A stretch of 64,000 nucleotides of DNA from Adiantum capillus-veneris (lineage: Eukaryota; Streptophyta; Polypodiopsida; Polypodiales; Pteridaceae), in the NCBI GenBank assembly GCA_014529385.2, contig CM043944.1, forward strand, positions 72,529,884 through 72,593,883, written 5' to 3'. Each line of letters opens with the position of its first letter. Position 1 is the stretch's first letter. This document shows positions 1 through 10,837 of this stretch, one piece after another. Under the pieces are notes generated by a model that saw nothing but the letters and a program-made list of their open reading frames with translations, was not told where the DNA came from and searched no databases. The translations under genes were made by a program, and so were the position numbers.

Positions 1-480
1 CTTCTTGAGCCAAACTTTCCCGGCCATGATAAAGAGGTAAATTGGTCCTCAACACAAATAGCTCCCCAATCTTACTTTGAGCTGCTTCATGTGCCTCTCC
101 ATTTAGAGCACGTTCAATGTGTCTGATGCTCCATGCTTCAAACTTTTTTAACAAGCCTTTAATTCTGAAACACATTTCCTTCAATGAGGTGTTATTGCTC
201 TTCCACACACACAGCACTTGCTTCACAACTAGCAAGGCATCACCTTTTATGCTCAACCTTCTAATTCCATGCTTCAAACAAATGTGTAATCCCGCTTCCA
301 AAGTAGCATATTCGGCCTCATTGTTACTATGAGCATCCAATTTGAATCCTCTCTTACATACTAGCTTCCCCTCTGGATCATAAAGTGCTATACCCCCTGA
401 AGTGGCATCATGGATCTTTTTGTATGAGCCATCAAAGAACAACACATGTGCATTGCTGATCTGTGGCACTTCTTCAACTA
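1..480 (-). pseudogene. B1 second (Tat-type) RNase H, cut by window edge
   Basis: The minus strand reads as an RNase H of the type added after the ancestral RNase H in Tat elements. Visible catalytic context is LFFDGS near position 450 (first Asp), SNNEAEY near 320 (Glu) and KGDALL near 255 (Asp), followed by HIERALNGEAHEAAQ near 110 where a His/Asp pair normally sits. It would degrade RNA in RNA/DNA hybrids during reverse transcription. It matches the B2 copy at 31471-31985 nearly residue for residue. The integrase that should follow lies outside the window. No stop is obvious in this stretch, but it is part of a broken pol gene. Confidence 0.8.
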
Positions 481-539
481 CCTTTCTCACCACCTCTTCC
501 TTAACAAAAAGGGGATTCTCCTCGTAAGTCAGCAAATCA

Positions 540-905
540 ACTAGGATAGCTCTTGTACTGTCTTCCACTAGAAAAGAGAACTCAAACCCTTGTAGCTCAA
601 TTACCCATTTCTTCACCACATGTGACATGTTAGTGCCATTAATTAACTGTGGCAAAAAGGAGTAACTCGTCAAGAAAACAAAAGGTCATGGTAGCAAGTA
701 ATGATGAAATCATCGACAAGCAAATATTACAGTGGCCATCACTAGCTCTACTTTAGAGAATTTTCTCTCTGCTACCAACTTCACTCGGCTTGCACAATAC
801 ATTGGCCTCAGATAATGGTTGCCCTTCCCCTTTTACAATAACATGGCTCCAATGGCATCATCCCCTACTGATGGATTTACATAAAAAACTTTCTCCCAAT
901 CAAGA
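540..905 (-). pseudogene. B1 ancestral RNase H domain (degenerate)
   Basis: Minus-strand translation gives the connection/RNase H region that normally follows reverse transcriptase in Ty3/gypsy elements (the matching B2 stretch contains SVGDDAIGAMLL). The usual first catalytic Asp of the YLDAS motif is replaced, reading VNPSVGDD. The domain is probably structural, with catalysis moved to the second RNase H next to it. Stops and frameshifts separate it from the reverse transcriptase at 917. Confidence 0.7.
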
Positions 906-916
906 GCCTGCATGGC

Positions 917-1897
917 TCACAACCCCCCTAACACCTCTTTCACCTCTTGAAACACTTCTTCACACTTGTCATCCCATTGCAATGGATCATGCTTTGCCAC
1001 TTGTTGTAATGGATACAGGAGTTGTGAACACAATGGAATAAACCGTGCCATGTACTTCACTTTGTGTATAAAGGTTGTTAATTGCTTTGTACTCGTAGGT
1101 GATGGAAGAAGAATAATAGACTTAACCTTATCTGGATCAGCCTCAATGCAATTTTCTAACACCATGTGGCCCAATAACTTCACCCTTGGCTGTGCTAGAT
1201 GACATTTCTTTGGATTTAGTTGTCCTCCACATTCATCATATCGAGCCAATACCATTTGCAACTTCTCATGGTGCTCAGCCCTACTGCTGTAGACACAGAA
1301 GTCATCCATAAAAGCTTTAACATAACTACCAATGAATGGTGCCAATACCCAATTTGCTCTCTCTTGATAGAAAGATGGTCCATTTGACAACCCAAATGGC
1401 AATACCATGTAGCAATAACAACCCCATGGCGTAATGAAAGTTGTCTTTGTTCGGTCTTTAAGAGCAATATTCAATTGAAAATAGCCTGAAAAACCATCAC
1501 ACACACTGTACCTCTCATAACCTGCAACCACTGAATCCAAGATCTGATCAATGAATGCAAGAGGATATGGGTTCTTCTTAGTGGCTGCGTTTAAGGGTTT
1601 AAAATCTAGACAAATCCTCCACTTCCCATCCTTCTTTGGACTGACTACTACTGGACTCACCCATTCTGTGGTCTCCACAGGGACTATGAACCCTGGCTTC
1701 AATAACTTGTCCACCTCTTCCCTCAAGGCTTCCATTTTCTCTTGACCCATCCTTCTTAGCCTTTGCCTCACTGGCTTAGCACCTTCTTTTAGCTCTATAT
1801 GCATCTCTTCTCCCTTGAACCCTCTAATCTCTTCATATGAAGTAATGAACAAATCAGGAAAACTAGCTAGCATGTGCAAATATATCTCCTTCTCCAT
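917..1897 (-). CDS. B1 reverse transcriptase (pol fragment)
   Basis: Open frame of 326 codons covering essentially the whole reverse transcriptase palm and fingers. Recognisable Ty3/gypsy landmarks in order: EWVSPVVVSPKKDGKWRICL near residues 80-100, DGFSGYFQLNIALKD near 135-150, FITPWGCYCYMVLPFGLSN near 155-175, the catalytic box AFMDDFCVYSS near 217 (FMDD in place of YVDD), and LLGHMVLENCIEADPDK near 260. It copies the element RNA into DNA inside Gag particles. It is the best preserved coding part of B1. The frame ends at the start of the connection domain because of a lesion, so it is a pol fragment and not a complete gene. Confidence 0.9.
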   Translation of the reverse strand: MEKEIYLHMLASFPDLFITSYEEIRGFKGEEMHIELKEGAKPVRQRLRRMGQEKMEALREEVDKLLKPGFIVPVETTEWVSPVVVSPKKDGKWRICLDFKPLNAATKKNPYPLAFIDQILDSVVAGYERYSVCDGFSGYFQLNIALKDRTKTTFITPWGCYCYMVLPFGLSNGPSFYQERANWVLAPFIGSYVKAFMDDFCVYSSRAEHHEKLQMVLARYDECGGQLNPKKCHLAQPRVKLLGHMVLENCIEADPDKVKSIILLPSPTSTKQLTTFIHKVKYMARFIPLCSQLLYPLQQVAKHDPLQWDDKCEEVFQEVKEVLGGL

Positions 1898-2666
1898 AGC
1901 TCAGAGGTCTTCACTGATCATTTGTGTCATCATTCCGCTTCTTTGACAATTCAACCTTGGTTTGCATCAGCCCTTCAATAACTTCATAAGGCCGTTCACT
2001 TTCATCTTCAAACTCATTTGCAAATGCGACTAAACCAAACTCCTGGATTTCTTGGTCCATTAAAAGAAATGCAACATCAACATCCTCATCACTGCCATAG
2101 TACTATCACTATCCTCATCAGTCTCACTATGGAATAGTCTTCATCACTAAACTCATCTTCATCTTCATAAAGCTCCTCCAATCGTTTTCTCGTGTCCATA
2201 TTATATAGCTTCTTGGAACGTGTCTTTCCATAGAGGCTAATCGTACCACGTCTCCAATCTTGAACAGCTCCTACTGCACGTAACCATGGTCTGCCCAGTA
2301 TAATAGGATATGCTCCCAACCCCGCTGGCATGACATGAAAATAAAGCACCGCCTTTGCATCATAGGCCTCCACTTCTAAGCTCTTTACAACACCCAAACA
2401 TTTTAGTTATTGATGGTTTGCCAATCTCATCCTTAACCCTGACACCCCAGTCACTGTAAGACCCATCTTCTCAACGAATGAGTGTGTTATGACACATATT
2501 TGGGCTCTGCAATCAACATGACCTTGTCCCATATTTTTTTCTTTTGTGCCACACATCTACTATTGGACAAATGTCTGGTAGCTCATCCATCACCAATACC
2601 TTCACTGAACCTCTCTTTGGCTCTTTCTCCATTGGATTAACCATCGTCTTCCACTATTGCTGTAGC
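1898..2666 (-). pseudogene. B1 protease region and acidic linker to RT
   Basis: The C-terminal half of a retroviral-type aspartic protease is open at 2089-2397, with AYPIILGRPWLRAVGAVQDW (the I-L-G-R-P-W element that ends the fold). Upstream, near 2460-2520, the active-site loop is still readable as VDCRAQICVITHSFVEKMG; the D-[STG]-G triad has become D-C-R, so this copy cannot be an active protease. An acidic EDEDEFSDEDY linker leads to the reverse transcriptase. The protease would cut the Gag-Pol polyprotein. Several stops interrupt the region. Confidence 0.75.
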
Positions 2667-3647
2667 TTAGGCACCAACTCTATAAGCTGCCCAAAAGTAA
2701 CATCTGCTCGTCAAATCCTCCTTCAAGTCATAGCATAATTGCCCATCCTCTAGTGGAAAATCTGAAACATGAAACTTGCGACGAGCTCTCCTTTTTCTCT
2801 TGGCCTTGACATCCTCGCCTTCATGACTCTTTCCTTTCTTCTTACTAGGACCTGGGCCACTTCTTCCTTCCTTGTCCTCTGTGGTACTCTTCTCAATAGG
2901 CACCACTAATGTATCCTCTAGCTTTGATGCCTTCTCCAAGGTGACTACACTTATCACTTTTGTCTTTCCCTTTTCCTCCTGGGTTAATCCACTGGTTTCT
3001 TCTTCTCCCTTAATTTCAATGCCATAATCATTTGATCTAGTTAGCACATGTCTTGGCAATGGATACATGTCTCCACCCATCCTTGGTGGCTTATCACATT
3101 ACGGGCTGATGTGGCCCAACTCTCCGCAATTATAACATATGGGTGTCTGCCTCCAAAACCTAGCATTGCTTTGTCCAACACCATTCCTAGGTCTTTCTTC
3201 ACCTCCTGGATCATTTTCAAACCTCCCTCGACCTCGATTATTTCCCACTTGACCTAGCATGTTTAGGCTGAGATTCTTCATTAAATCTACCACTTGCCTC
3301 ATGTGTTGCCTTAGCCCATCATCTTGCACTGATGTAGTGACCACTGTTGGCATAACCTGAGGAGTAATAGAAACCCCTGGTTCATGATGAACCCCTGGCA
3401 TGCGACCCTGCGAAGAATCCATAGGATGAAACTTAGACCTCATGGGCAAAGACACTACTCCTAGCTGGCTCATTTTTCTCAGCTTCCACTCTTTGTTCCT
3501 TGCTACCTCTAGTGCATCTTCATATGTCCTAGGCTTCTTTAGCTCCACTCTCCAACGTACATTCTCCCAAAGAGCAGCCAAGAACCTGTCCTTCTTCATC
3601 ATGTCAGGCGGGGGTACTTGTGGTGCTAAGGCCTTGCACATCCTCTC
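2667..3647 (-). pseudogene. B1 gag, C-terminal part
   Basis: Two overlapping open stretches (3099-3641 and 2667-3080) encode the C-terminal half of Gag: the end of the capsid-like domain (MMKKDRFLAALWENVRWR), a basic linker, a CCHC zinc-knuckle start (CYNCGELGH, frame lost just after the His), then a lysine-rich region KKKGKSHEGEDVKAKRKRR. Gag forms the particle and binds RNA. The N-terminal part resumes at 22800-23183 beyond element A. The B2 copy at 34561-35800 shows the uninterrupted order. Confidence 0.82.
3643..3647. repeat. Target-site duplication of element A (left copy)
   Basis: CTCTC directly abuts the TG end of the left LTR and is repeated at 22795-22799 after the CA end of the right LTR. 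Removing A plus one copy restores the gag sequence seen uninterrupted in B2 near 35410. Confidence 0.92.
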
Positions 3648-4583
3648 TGTTGGACGGATACGCAGCGACGGACGTCAGCACAGTGAGAACTCACTTAACA
3701 AGTAATGTCAGCTAAGGACGAAGCTCGACCCACACGCACGTGGAAGCAAGCATAAGGTGTCAACCTACACTCGACCAACTCCTAACTAATTCCTACAGAG
3801 GTCTCTACCAATTTTCTAAGTCACAGCCTTCAAGAGTGCAAAAGAGGAAACTTCCTACAACGCTGGCTAGAGCCGAACACCCATCAAACACTTTCAAAAC
3901 ACCATAAAACTTGAAGGAGACCCTACTAATACCTATAGGCCACTCTCCCTAAGGTCTATGAACCAAAATCACGACCCAAATCACCCGGTGCAGAAACACG
4001 TAGGATGTCTGGCCGAAATCTGCAGGTCTTCGGTTTCGAAATCTGAAGTGCCTAATGTGTAGTTCTACTCAATGTGAACGCGTGGATATGCTGCAATGCG
4101 AAATCGGATAACGTATGCTCACCCAAACAACCGATGAAGCTCGTAGAAGGAGCTCCCAAAGCCGGCGGACCGTATGCGCGCAATGTTGGTATCGGCGCGT
4201 AGCTCTAGCCGGGGGCAACACGCTGCACTTCTCTGCACTCGATTCCGACCACTGTAGCACACGTGGGTCAAGACAAAGCTCACACTCTCTCTCTCATACA
4301 CAATACGCTCACTCACAGACTTCAAACTTGTTTTAAAATGACAAAAGGTTTTTTCATTAAGGTCAAAAAGTGGTATATATACCTTACAACTTCTAAAACC
4401 ATAAAGTTCCAAAATCAACCATCTACTCAATCTAACTATCAAAACTGGGATACAATCTGGAAACTTCTGTAAGTCCCAATATTTACAAGGTGAAAAATCG
4501 GGTTTTCCTCAATGAATGAATAATTACAAAAATAATATTCCGTCGAGTAGTTAGATGCCGTGGGGTGTGTCCAGCTTCTAACA
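3648..4583 (-). repeat. Element A 3' LTR
   Basis: 936 bp, starting TGTTGGACGG and ending CTTCTAACA on the plus strand, almost the same as 21866-22794 (by-eye differences are scattered substitutions and small indels). A TATATATA box lies at 4374-4381, oriented for minus-strand transcription, matching 22587-22594 in the other LTR. At 3999-4010 it holds a single half-site (CGTAGGATGTCT) of the element's internal palindrome. Confidence 0.93.
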
Positions 4584-4598
4584 TCCCCCTCCTCCTTG
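4584..4598 (-). other. Element A polypurine tract
   Basis: On the minus strand this reads CAAGGAGGAGGGGGA and abuts the 3' LTR, the position required of the plus-strand DNA primer. Between it and the end of the third ORF (4758) lie about 160 bases of untranslated sequence with nothing else recognisable. Confidence 0.85.
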
Positions 4599-4757
4599 TT
4601 CATGTCGTCCCCAACATGGTCTGGATCAACTGCTTCATCTTATGGTTTCTCGCAGCTTTAGCAGTGATTCGTACCTTGCATGTAGGTTCAGCATTGTTGG
4701 GCCAAAGATATCTGTGTGCATGGTGAAGAATCCTGTATAAAATGCTTCTTCAAAAGC

Positions 4758-7700
4758 CTAGAGGTGATAGGATTGTAGAAACATGATTCTTTGGTATAGC
4801 GCATGTATCACCTCCTTGGAAGGCTGACCTGACAGATCGTAAGCACATCTGTATGTATCTTGAAAGAAGAATATGTTGTCGGTCACCTGGCCTGGCTTGA
4901 AGGTCTCAAACACTGCTAGGATGGTTCTGTAGATTTTTCTCATCATAATGCATGTAAGGCCAGGTGAGCCAGTGAACAACTTTATGGTGCCCGTTAGGGT
5001 TTTCACCATGTGCAGGATTTCTTGTGCCTTCCACGTCCTAACCCTTGGTAGAGGACAGAAGCTGAGGTTGTCTCTGATATGTTTAGGTGCCTCTACCAAG
5101 TGGATTAGGTATTGTGGGTACTTGGTAAGCCAAGCCTTCCTCCAATTTGGTTGAGAATCCACTATGAGCTTAACTCCTTCTAGCCTCGAGGTGTCTGCAT
5201 TGTAGAGAGGTTCCGTTGGCTCTTCTCTGATTCTCTTGTTTATTGTTGCTGCCTCATATTTCAACAATGGATACGGGAGAGAGGGTTGAAGCCACTCGCA
5301 CCTGAGATTGCTCGCGTCGATCTTCTGAATGGTCATAGATTTGAAGACCCTCTGCTCCCATTCCTAGGCTTCCTTTGTGCTTTCTCTTAGCTCTGCCTCT
5401 ATATTCTTACGCAACTTTTCCTCCTCTTCTTGTGTTAGATCCTGCGGCTCTTGAGAGGATCCTGCTATGCTTTCCTCTTGCATGGGTGTGTCCACAGGAT
5501 CTTCCACATTTTCGAGGTCAATGCCCTCATTGGCGGCTGGCCCTGAGCTTTCTGCCTCTGCTTGTTGCTGGCCTTTTAACTCCTCAATTTGCCTGAGGAG
5601 TGTTTGTTTTTCCACTTCAGCTTCTTTGCCCATATTTACAAGGAGGTCATTAAGCTCAGCGTTTACTCTTTCCGCCTCCTCGAGCTTTTTCTTTATGCTT
5701 TCCACATCTTCTTGTAGGGATTTTTGGCTGTCCTCCATTCTTGTTTGCATTTCTATAGAACCTTCAGCCATCAATAACCTCTGCTTTTTCTCGAGAGTCA
5801 GCTCCTTCTGAAGTTCTTGCATCTGCTCTTCATATATTTGACTCTTGGAAATGATTTGAGTCGAGCTCGTAGCTCTAACTCTAGCAGGTGATGCTCGTAG
5901 CCTCTGGATGGTTTGATCTTTGACTTTTAATTTTTCCTTGAGCTCAAGGACTTCATCTAGGCTTGCTTCTAGTTCTATCTCTGCTTTTTCCTTGGCCTTT
6001 CTCATGGCCTCTACTTATTTTGTTTCTTCTGCCAGCTGTAGTGTCAGATTATCCCGTTCTTTTTCAGCATCTCGTAATGACTTGATGAGCTGCAGACACT
6101 CTTCTTTAGCTGCTTGTATTCTTTTTGCTGCTGCCTCATTTTTGCTGAGCCGTTGCCAAGCTGGCCTGGAGGTCAGCTTCTCTCTCTTTTTGCCCTTGGC
6201 TTTGTGCCTGCAGAGAATCCCTTTCCATCTTGGCCTTTTCTTCGGTGACCTTTAGAGTTATCATTTCTTTCTCTGATGCCATAGATTGTGCTCGTATTCC
6301 AGCTAGCTTTGTCATCACCACGTCCCAGTCATTGGAGGACGGGTTCAGGTCTACAGTGTCTGTAGCAATTTCTTTAAGTTCCACTAGCCGAATGCCTTGC
6401 ACCTGTTCTTTATGCCCTGTCCTCGCCAAGTTGAATGCGACTGTGGCGGCTTCTTCCCTTGTATAGCCTGCAGCTAGCAGGTCCAAAAATGCATAATAGG
6501 CCTCATCTAGTCCTTTTTGTTCAAACTCAGGCTTGGCCTCTTCCTTTGGCTCAGGTTCTTGCCTTTGCTCTTGCTCCTCATCTTGGTTTTCTTCTTGTTT
6601 GTCCTTAGCCTCCTTATCTTCTGGTGGAGGGCTGCTAGGAGGTGGTGATGGATGTGGGCTGGGTTTAGGGCTACTTGGTAAAGTTTCCGGTTTGCCCTTT
6701 AAATCCGTGTCTGCTTTTTTTTCCTTTCCCTTTCTTGGATTTCTTGCTCATCTAGCAATGTTTTCCTTATCTGCTCCACTTACTCCTCGGTGAAAGGGAC
6801 ATGGGGAATGTTTTCCGCTGCTGCATCAAGAATTTCGAAATTCTTGATATAATCTTCAAAGCGGTCCCTTTGCACTCTTCTTGATGATCCGGACATAGAC
6901 TCGAGAGATGGCTTCCAGAGTTCGTTTAAATCACCCTTGAGGGCTCTTTCTACTCGGAAACTCTCCATCAGCCTCTCGAGTCTTGCCGCTTTCTGAGACC
7001 TGGTTTCTTTAGCCGGCACTTGAGCAGACTCCTTCTTTCCTTTCTTCTGCTCGGGTTGCTCCTCTTCAACTGGCTCTAACCGTCTCTTCAATCTCGTAGC
7101 CACCCTTGGTGCTCTTTGTGGCTCATCTTCCTTGTCTTCTTTTACCCTTAGCCAATCTTTCTGAGATGGGGGATCCGACCACCTTCCTTTAGCGTGTAGT
7201 GCTGCATAAACCACCTTGGTTATAATTTCTCTTGGCACTATGTAGGTTGGTTTTTTGTTGCCCATTTTTACCAAGCTGTCATGTATGTATACCGCATAGT
7301 TGATTATCTTTGGGGTGCCTTTTGTCATTGCCCAAGTAAACGTTGTGGCAATTGCACCTGGCAGCATCCTGTACTTCTGTGGCCTCTTCGTGCACATGTG
7401 GAAGTACTGGTTGTACAATTGGCTCATGATTGCCACCTTTGGGTTGGCAATGTCTTCAAAGGTGTAATTTGCCTTTTTCTCTTTGTACACCTTGACTTCA
7501 TCCCTTCTTTTTGTCACACTATCTCCCTGATTGGAGAGGTCTAGTGCATGGGCTACAACCCGCTCCATGATTATGATCTCTGTATCTGGTCCGCCTTTTA
7601 AATCTGTCACCTTGGCCACTCCATTCTCTTTGATGCTTGTTACAAAATCCCATACTCTTTTGATGTCCACCCCTACTGGTATCGCTTCAAAGTAGTTATA

Positions 7701-7970
7701 GAGGTCAATTTTCTCCAAGTAGCCGGCCATTTTGCTTCGTACAAATTCATTGAGCTCTCTTGGCAGCACTGGTAGCTCTATTATATTGCCTTCATTGTCT
7801 TTGAAAACTCCCTAGTAGATCCTTAGGTCATTGGACTCTAACAGATCCTCTTGTATCCAGGTGCTGGTGGGCTTTAATGTTCCTTCTGAAATGACAAAAG
7901 GTTCCACCTCGTCCAGATAATCTTTGATTGTCATTATTTTCTTCTTTGCCATTGACTTCGAGGCTGCCAT
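4758..7970 (-). pseudogene. Element A third ORF: novel N-terminal domain plus long coiled coil
   Basis: A single gene of about 1070 codons, now broken. It starts at ATG 7970 (MAASKSMAKKK). The same frame covers 7970-6780 with one in-frame TAG near 7812, and returns at 6005-5364 and 5336-4758, these two separated by one TAG. The 6486-6136 part is one frameshift away. Domains in order: a 280-residue globular region with WDFVTSIKENGVAKV and IINYAVYIHDSLVKMG that I do not recognise; a basic stretch KRRLEPVEEEQPEQKKGKK; a Pro/Glu-rich linker; a long heptad-rich coiled coil; and a C-terminal globular part. No membrane segment, signal peptide or envelope-like feature is visible. It sits where some plant gypsy elements carry an env-like or extra ORF. 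Function unknown. Confidence 0.75.
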
Positions 7971-9001
7971 CGATCCTGTTGCACTCAGTAATCCAAAGTT
8001 AGCGTTTTTCCCATATTAACTGCGAAACTGAGTTTTACTTATCCAAATGACTTGAAAATTGAAATTATAGCTTAAAAGGGACTTGTGAAGCTGTGCATGT
8101 GCTTACAGTGCAAATCTGGCCAAAAATTTCTATTTAGACATCCTACGCGTAGGATGTCTTTTTCTTCAGAATTGGTTCATACTTGACATGCAGGTAGTGT
8201 AAGGCTCATGGAGCATGGCTATAGGCTTGGATATCAAAAAGTGGATTTTTGGGTTGATTCAGGCTTTAGGTCACAATTTGGGTAGAATGTCCATCATCGG
8301 TAGCAATTGATGTCCAAATGGGTTGAAAATTGGTATATGGGCTCATTGCACCATGGTATTGGCTCCTATGATGTCATTTCTTGCACAGAAGGCTAAATTT
8401 ATGCTAAAGACATCCTACGCGTAGGATGTCTTTTTCATCAGAATTGCATGAAACTTGTTCTGTGGGTTGTTCTTGGCCTATGGAACATGGCCATGTTCTT
8501 GGATCTGAATTTGGATAAGATTTGATGCTTGTAGGGCTCTGTGAGGTGTTTTTGGGCTCAAAAAGTGTATCTTGAAGGTGTTGGGGGTCAAAAGTGATTA
8601 GAATGGCTTCAAACTTGACATATGGGCTCTTGATGATGAGGTAATTAGATCTGAAATAACAAAACATCCCTTCCATGCCAAAAATGTCCATTAGACATCC
8701 TACGCGTAGGATGTCTTTTTCATCATTTTGACTCCCTCACCACACAGATTGTTTGCTGATGTGTATGTGAATGTGTTGTGAAAGTTTCATGAGATTTGGA
8801 CAAGATTTGGTAGGTCAATGGCCCATTATTGCCTCTATGTCCTAACTTTGCGTTTTTCCATGCATATGAGGTCAAATCTGGTCCAAATGTGATGAAACTT
8901 GGTGTATGGCTTGTAAATGTCATTCAGAACATGTGCATGACAAAAATTGATGAGGTTTTTGCCAAAAAGTGCCCTTGAGACATCCTACGCGTAGGATGTG
9001 T
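7971..9001 (-). promoter_or_regulatory. Palindrome array upstream of the third ORF of element A
   Basis: Four copies of a 24-bp palindrome, AGACATCCTACG followed by its exact reverse complement (centre ACGCGT), lie at 8136-8159, 8408-8431, 8693-8716 and 8978-9001. The first three are perfect and the last has one mismatch. Start-to-start spacing is 272, 285 and 285 bp. Flanks are weakly similar between units (GCCAAAAA before, TTTTTCATCAGAATTG after, and a 'cttggtatatgggctc'-like segment mid-unit), so these are decayed tandem repeats in which the palindrome alone stayed intact. The array ends just upstream of the third ORF. Regulatory function is inference. Confidence 0.8.
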
Positions 9002-10837
9002 CCTGGTGATTTTTTCAGTGCTAGTGCTCTCAGTGCTTTCCCTTTACCCCCCTAAGTCCCTTTTGAGCCTAATTTCAACAAAAAAATCAAATGGATAGAG
9101 TATAACTCCCTGTGTGGGCTTCAGAGCCTCCGAGCCGTTTTCTGACTTTTGGAGTGGCTTTTGGCGATGAAATTTTTCGATGTTGGTCTCCATAGCTTCC
9201 CAATCCCTTGGGGATCCTTGCCGTATGGTTTTTGTCGACTTTGGCTTCACCGGAGCTCCATTTAGCAATTTGTCGCTCTAGAAGCACCCGTGGTTGCGTT
9301 TACATACCTTTGATGATTTGTGGTGGTCTTCCACCATAGGACTTGGTTGTTGATGGTCTAGGAAAGCCGCTCGTGAAGTTTGGTGGCAAACAGACTTGCG
9401 GTTTGGCCGCAAGTGCATTTTGACGCTTTGTGTGTCTGATGCCGTTTCTGAGGTTTAGTGCCGCTTCGAGTCACTTTTTGGTCACGCGGGTCATATGGAC
9501 TTGTCGAGCATGTCGAGATGCTCCTATCCATGAATTTTGGTAGCATTTGGTCACCGTTTCGCCGATTTCCCATTTGGTGGCCTCTTGCGGGTTTTTGGGA
9601 ATTAGTGTTTTTTCTGATGGTTTTCCACTGCCTTTGGCTATCCAGGACTGGTCTCCTAGACTAGGGTAAGATGTCAATGAAATCTTGTTGCTTTTGGGTT
9701 AGCCGTTAGGCCACCGTCTCTACTTGCAGGTCTCTACCGCTCGCTTTGTGTGTGACCTCTACGCTAGTTTTCGTGACATAATGACAAACATGCGTGAAAA
9801 GCTCAAATTGGTGATCCTACTTCTCATGTCTGGAGCTGGTCCAGTAGACGTGCGCTTCATAGAAGCTGCTGGAAGGTCGATCCGCTCTAGGTGACAGAAG
9901 CTCTCTCCACAAGGTCAATAGTGAGAATGAGCTAAAAATGGGGTGAAAATTTCTTATAATGGAGGTCCCCGAACCACTTTTCATGAAATTTGACATGTGC
10001 TCCTATCTTCTTGCGAGATGTGGTTTAGGCTCAAAATTTCTTGATTTGGACTCCGTTTGCTCTATTTGCCAGAAATTTGGCATTTCGGTCAAAACCTGGA
10101 CAAAACACACTTTCCGCTCCAGTCTCATAATTGCACCCCCACTCTACCATAGGTTGTCTCTGGTCATCACCATATTTTTTGTTTTTCATTACGACTGTTT
10201 TTCACCTGCTTTTTGTATTTTTGATGTTTTTCTGTCTAAAATTAGAAAAATTAAAAGAAAAATAGCAAATCAAACCCAAAAAATCCCCAAAAATCATAAT
10301 AAATCATAAACATCACCGCAACACATTATATACACTCACATGCAATTTTTATGGCCGGATTTCTCCGTTTTACCAATATTTTGCCCGAAAAATGGCTATT
10401 TCTACTTATATACACACACGTAGGGGCTTGATTTGGCGTTTGGCCCCATATACCTGTAGATTCATGCTGTATAAGGGCATATGTGCTTGGGTTACTCCAG
10501 AAAATTTCACAATCAAACATCAACCCTTAAAATAGTCGAAAATCATGCCCTTTTTTGCTGTTTTTGTTATTGGTTCCGCATTTGAGAATGCCTCCCCCCC
10601 TCCTAGCCAGAGTCCTCCCGGACGCAAAGTTTTTTCCTCGGAGTATGTGCCGTGCATAGGTTGAAAAAGTTGTGCTAATGCCTGGCCGATTAATGTGGCC
10701 CTATTTTATGCATACTCGATCAATGCATGGAAAAATTAATGCTGTGCAAGAGAAGGGAATAAGCAAAATGCTGATTGGCATTCGCCGTCGAGGTTTCCTG
10801 CTTTCTTTGCAAGTAATAGTTGTAACTCTACTGCTCT
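9002..10837. other. Element A spacer, no gene seen
   Basis: About 1.8 kb between the palindrome array and the post-integrase ORF. Only short chance frames are present. It ends with AT-rich stretches (10190-10330) and a purine tract described separately. I see no tRNA, no conserved domain and no repeat shared with the rest of the window apart from the TCCTGGTG...CAGTG segment next to the 8978 palindrome, which recurs beside the 20473 palindrome. Confidence 0.6.
10591..10608 (-). other. Internal polypurine-tract-like sequence in element A
   Basis: On the minus strand it reads GGCTAGGAGGGGGGGAGG, similar in make-up to the true tract at 4584-4598, but placed about 230 bp after the post-integrase ORF and 6 kb before the 3' LTR. 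It could be a second plus-strand primer or a fossil 3' end of the ancestral, shorter element. No LTR-like start follows it. Confidence 0.45.

Noticed and set aside
4758-7970. Reading the third ORF of element A as a captured kinesin, myosin or other host coiled-coil gene
   Set aside because: No motor or other host domain is visible, and coiled-coil similarity alone is not evidence. The placement between palindromes and polypurine tract fits an element gene.
8136-9001. CRISPR-like spaced repeats
   Set aside because: The repeats are full palindromes about 280 bp apart in a eukaryotic retroelement, and the intervals are related to each other, not unique short spacers.
9044-9677. Overlapping frames on both strands in the element A spacer
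   Set aside because: All are short, overlap each other on opposite strands and lack any domain; a moderately GC-rich spacer explains them.
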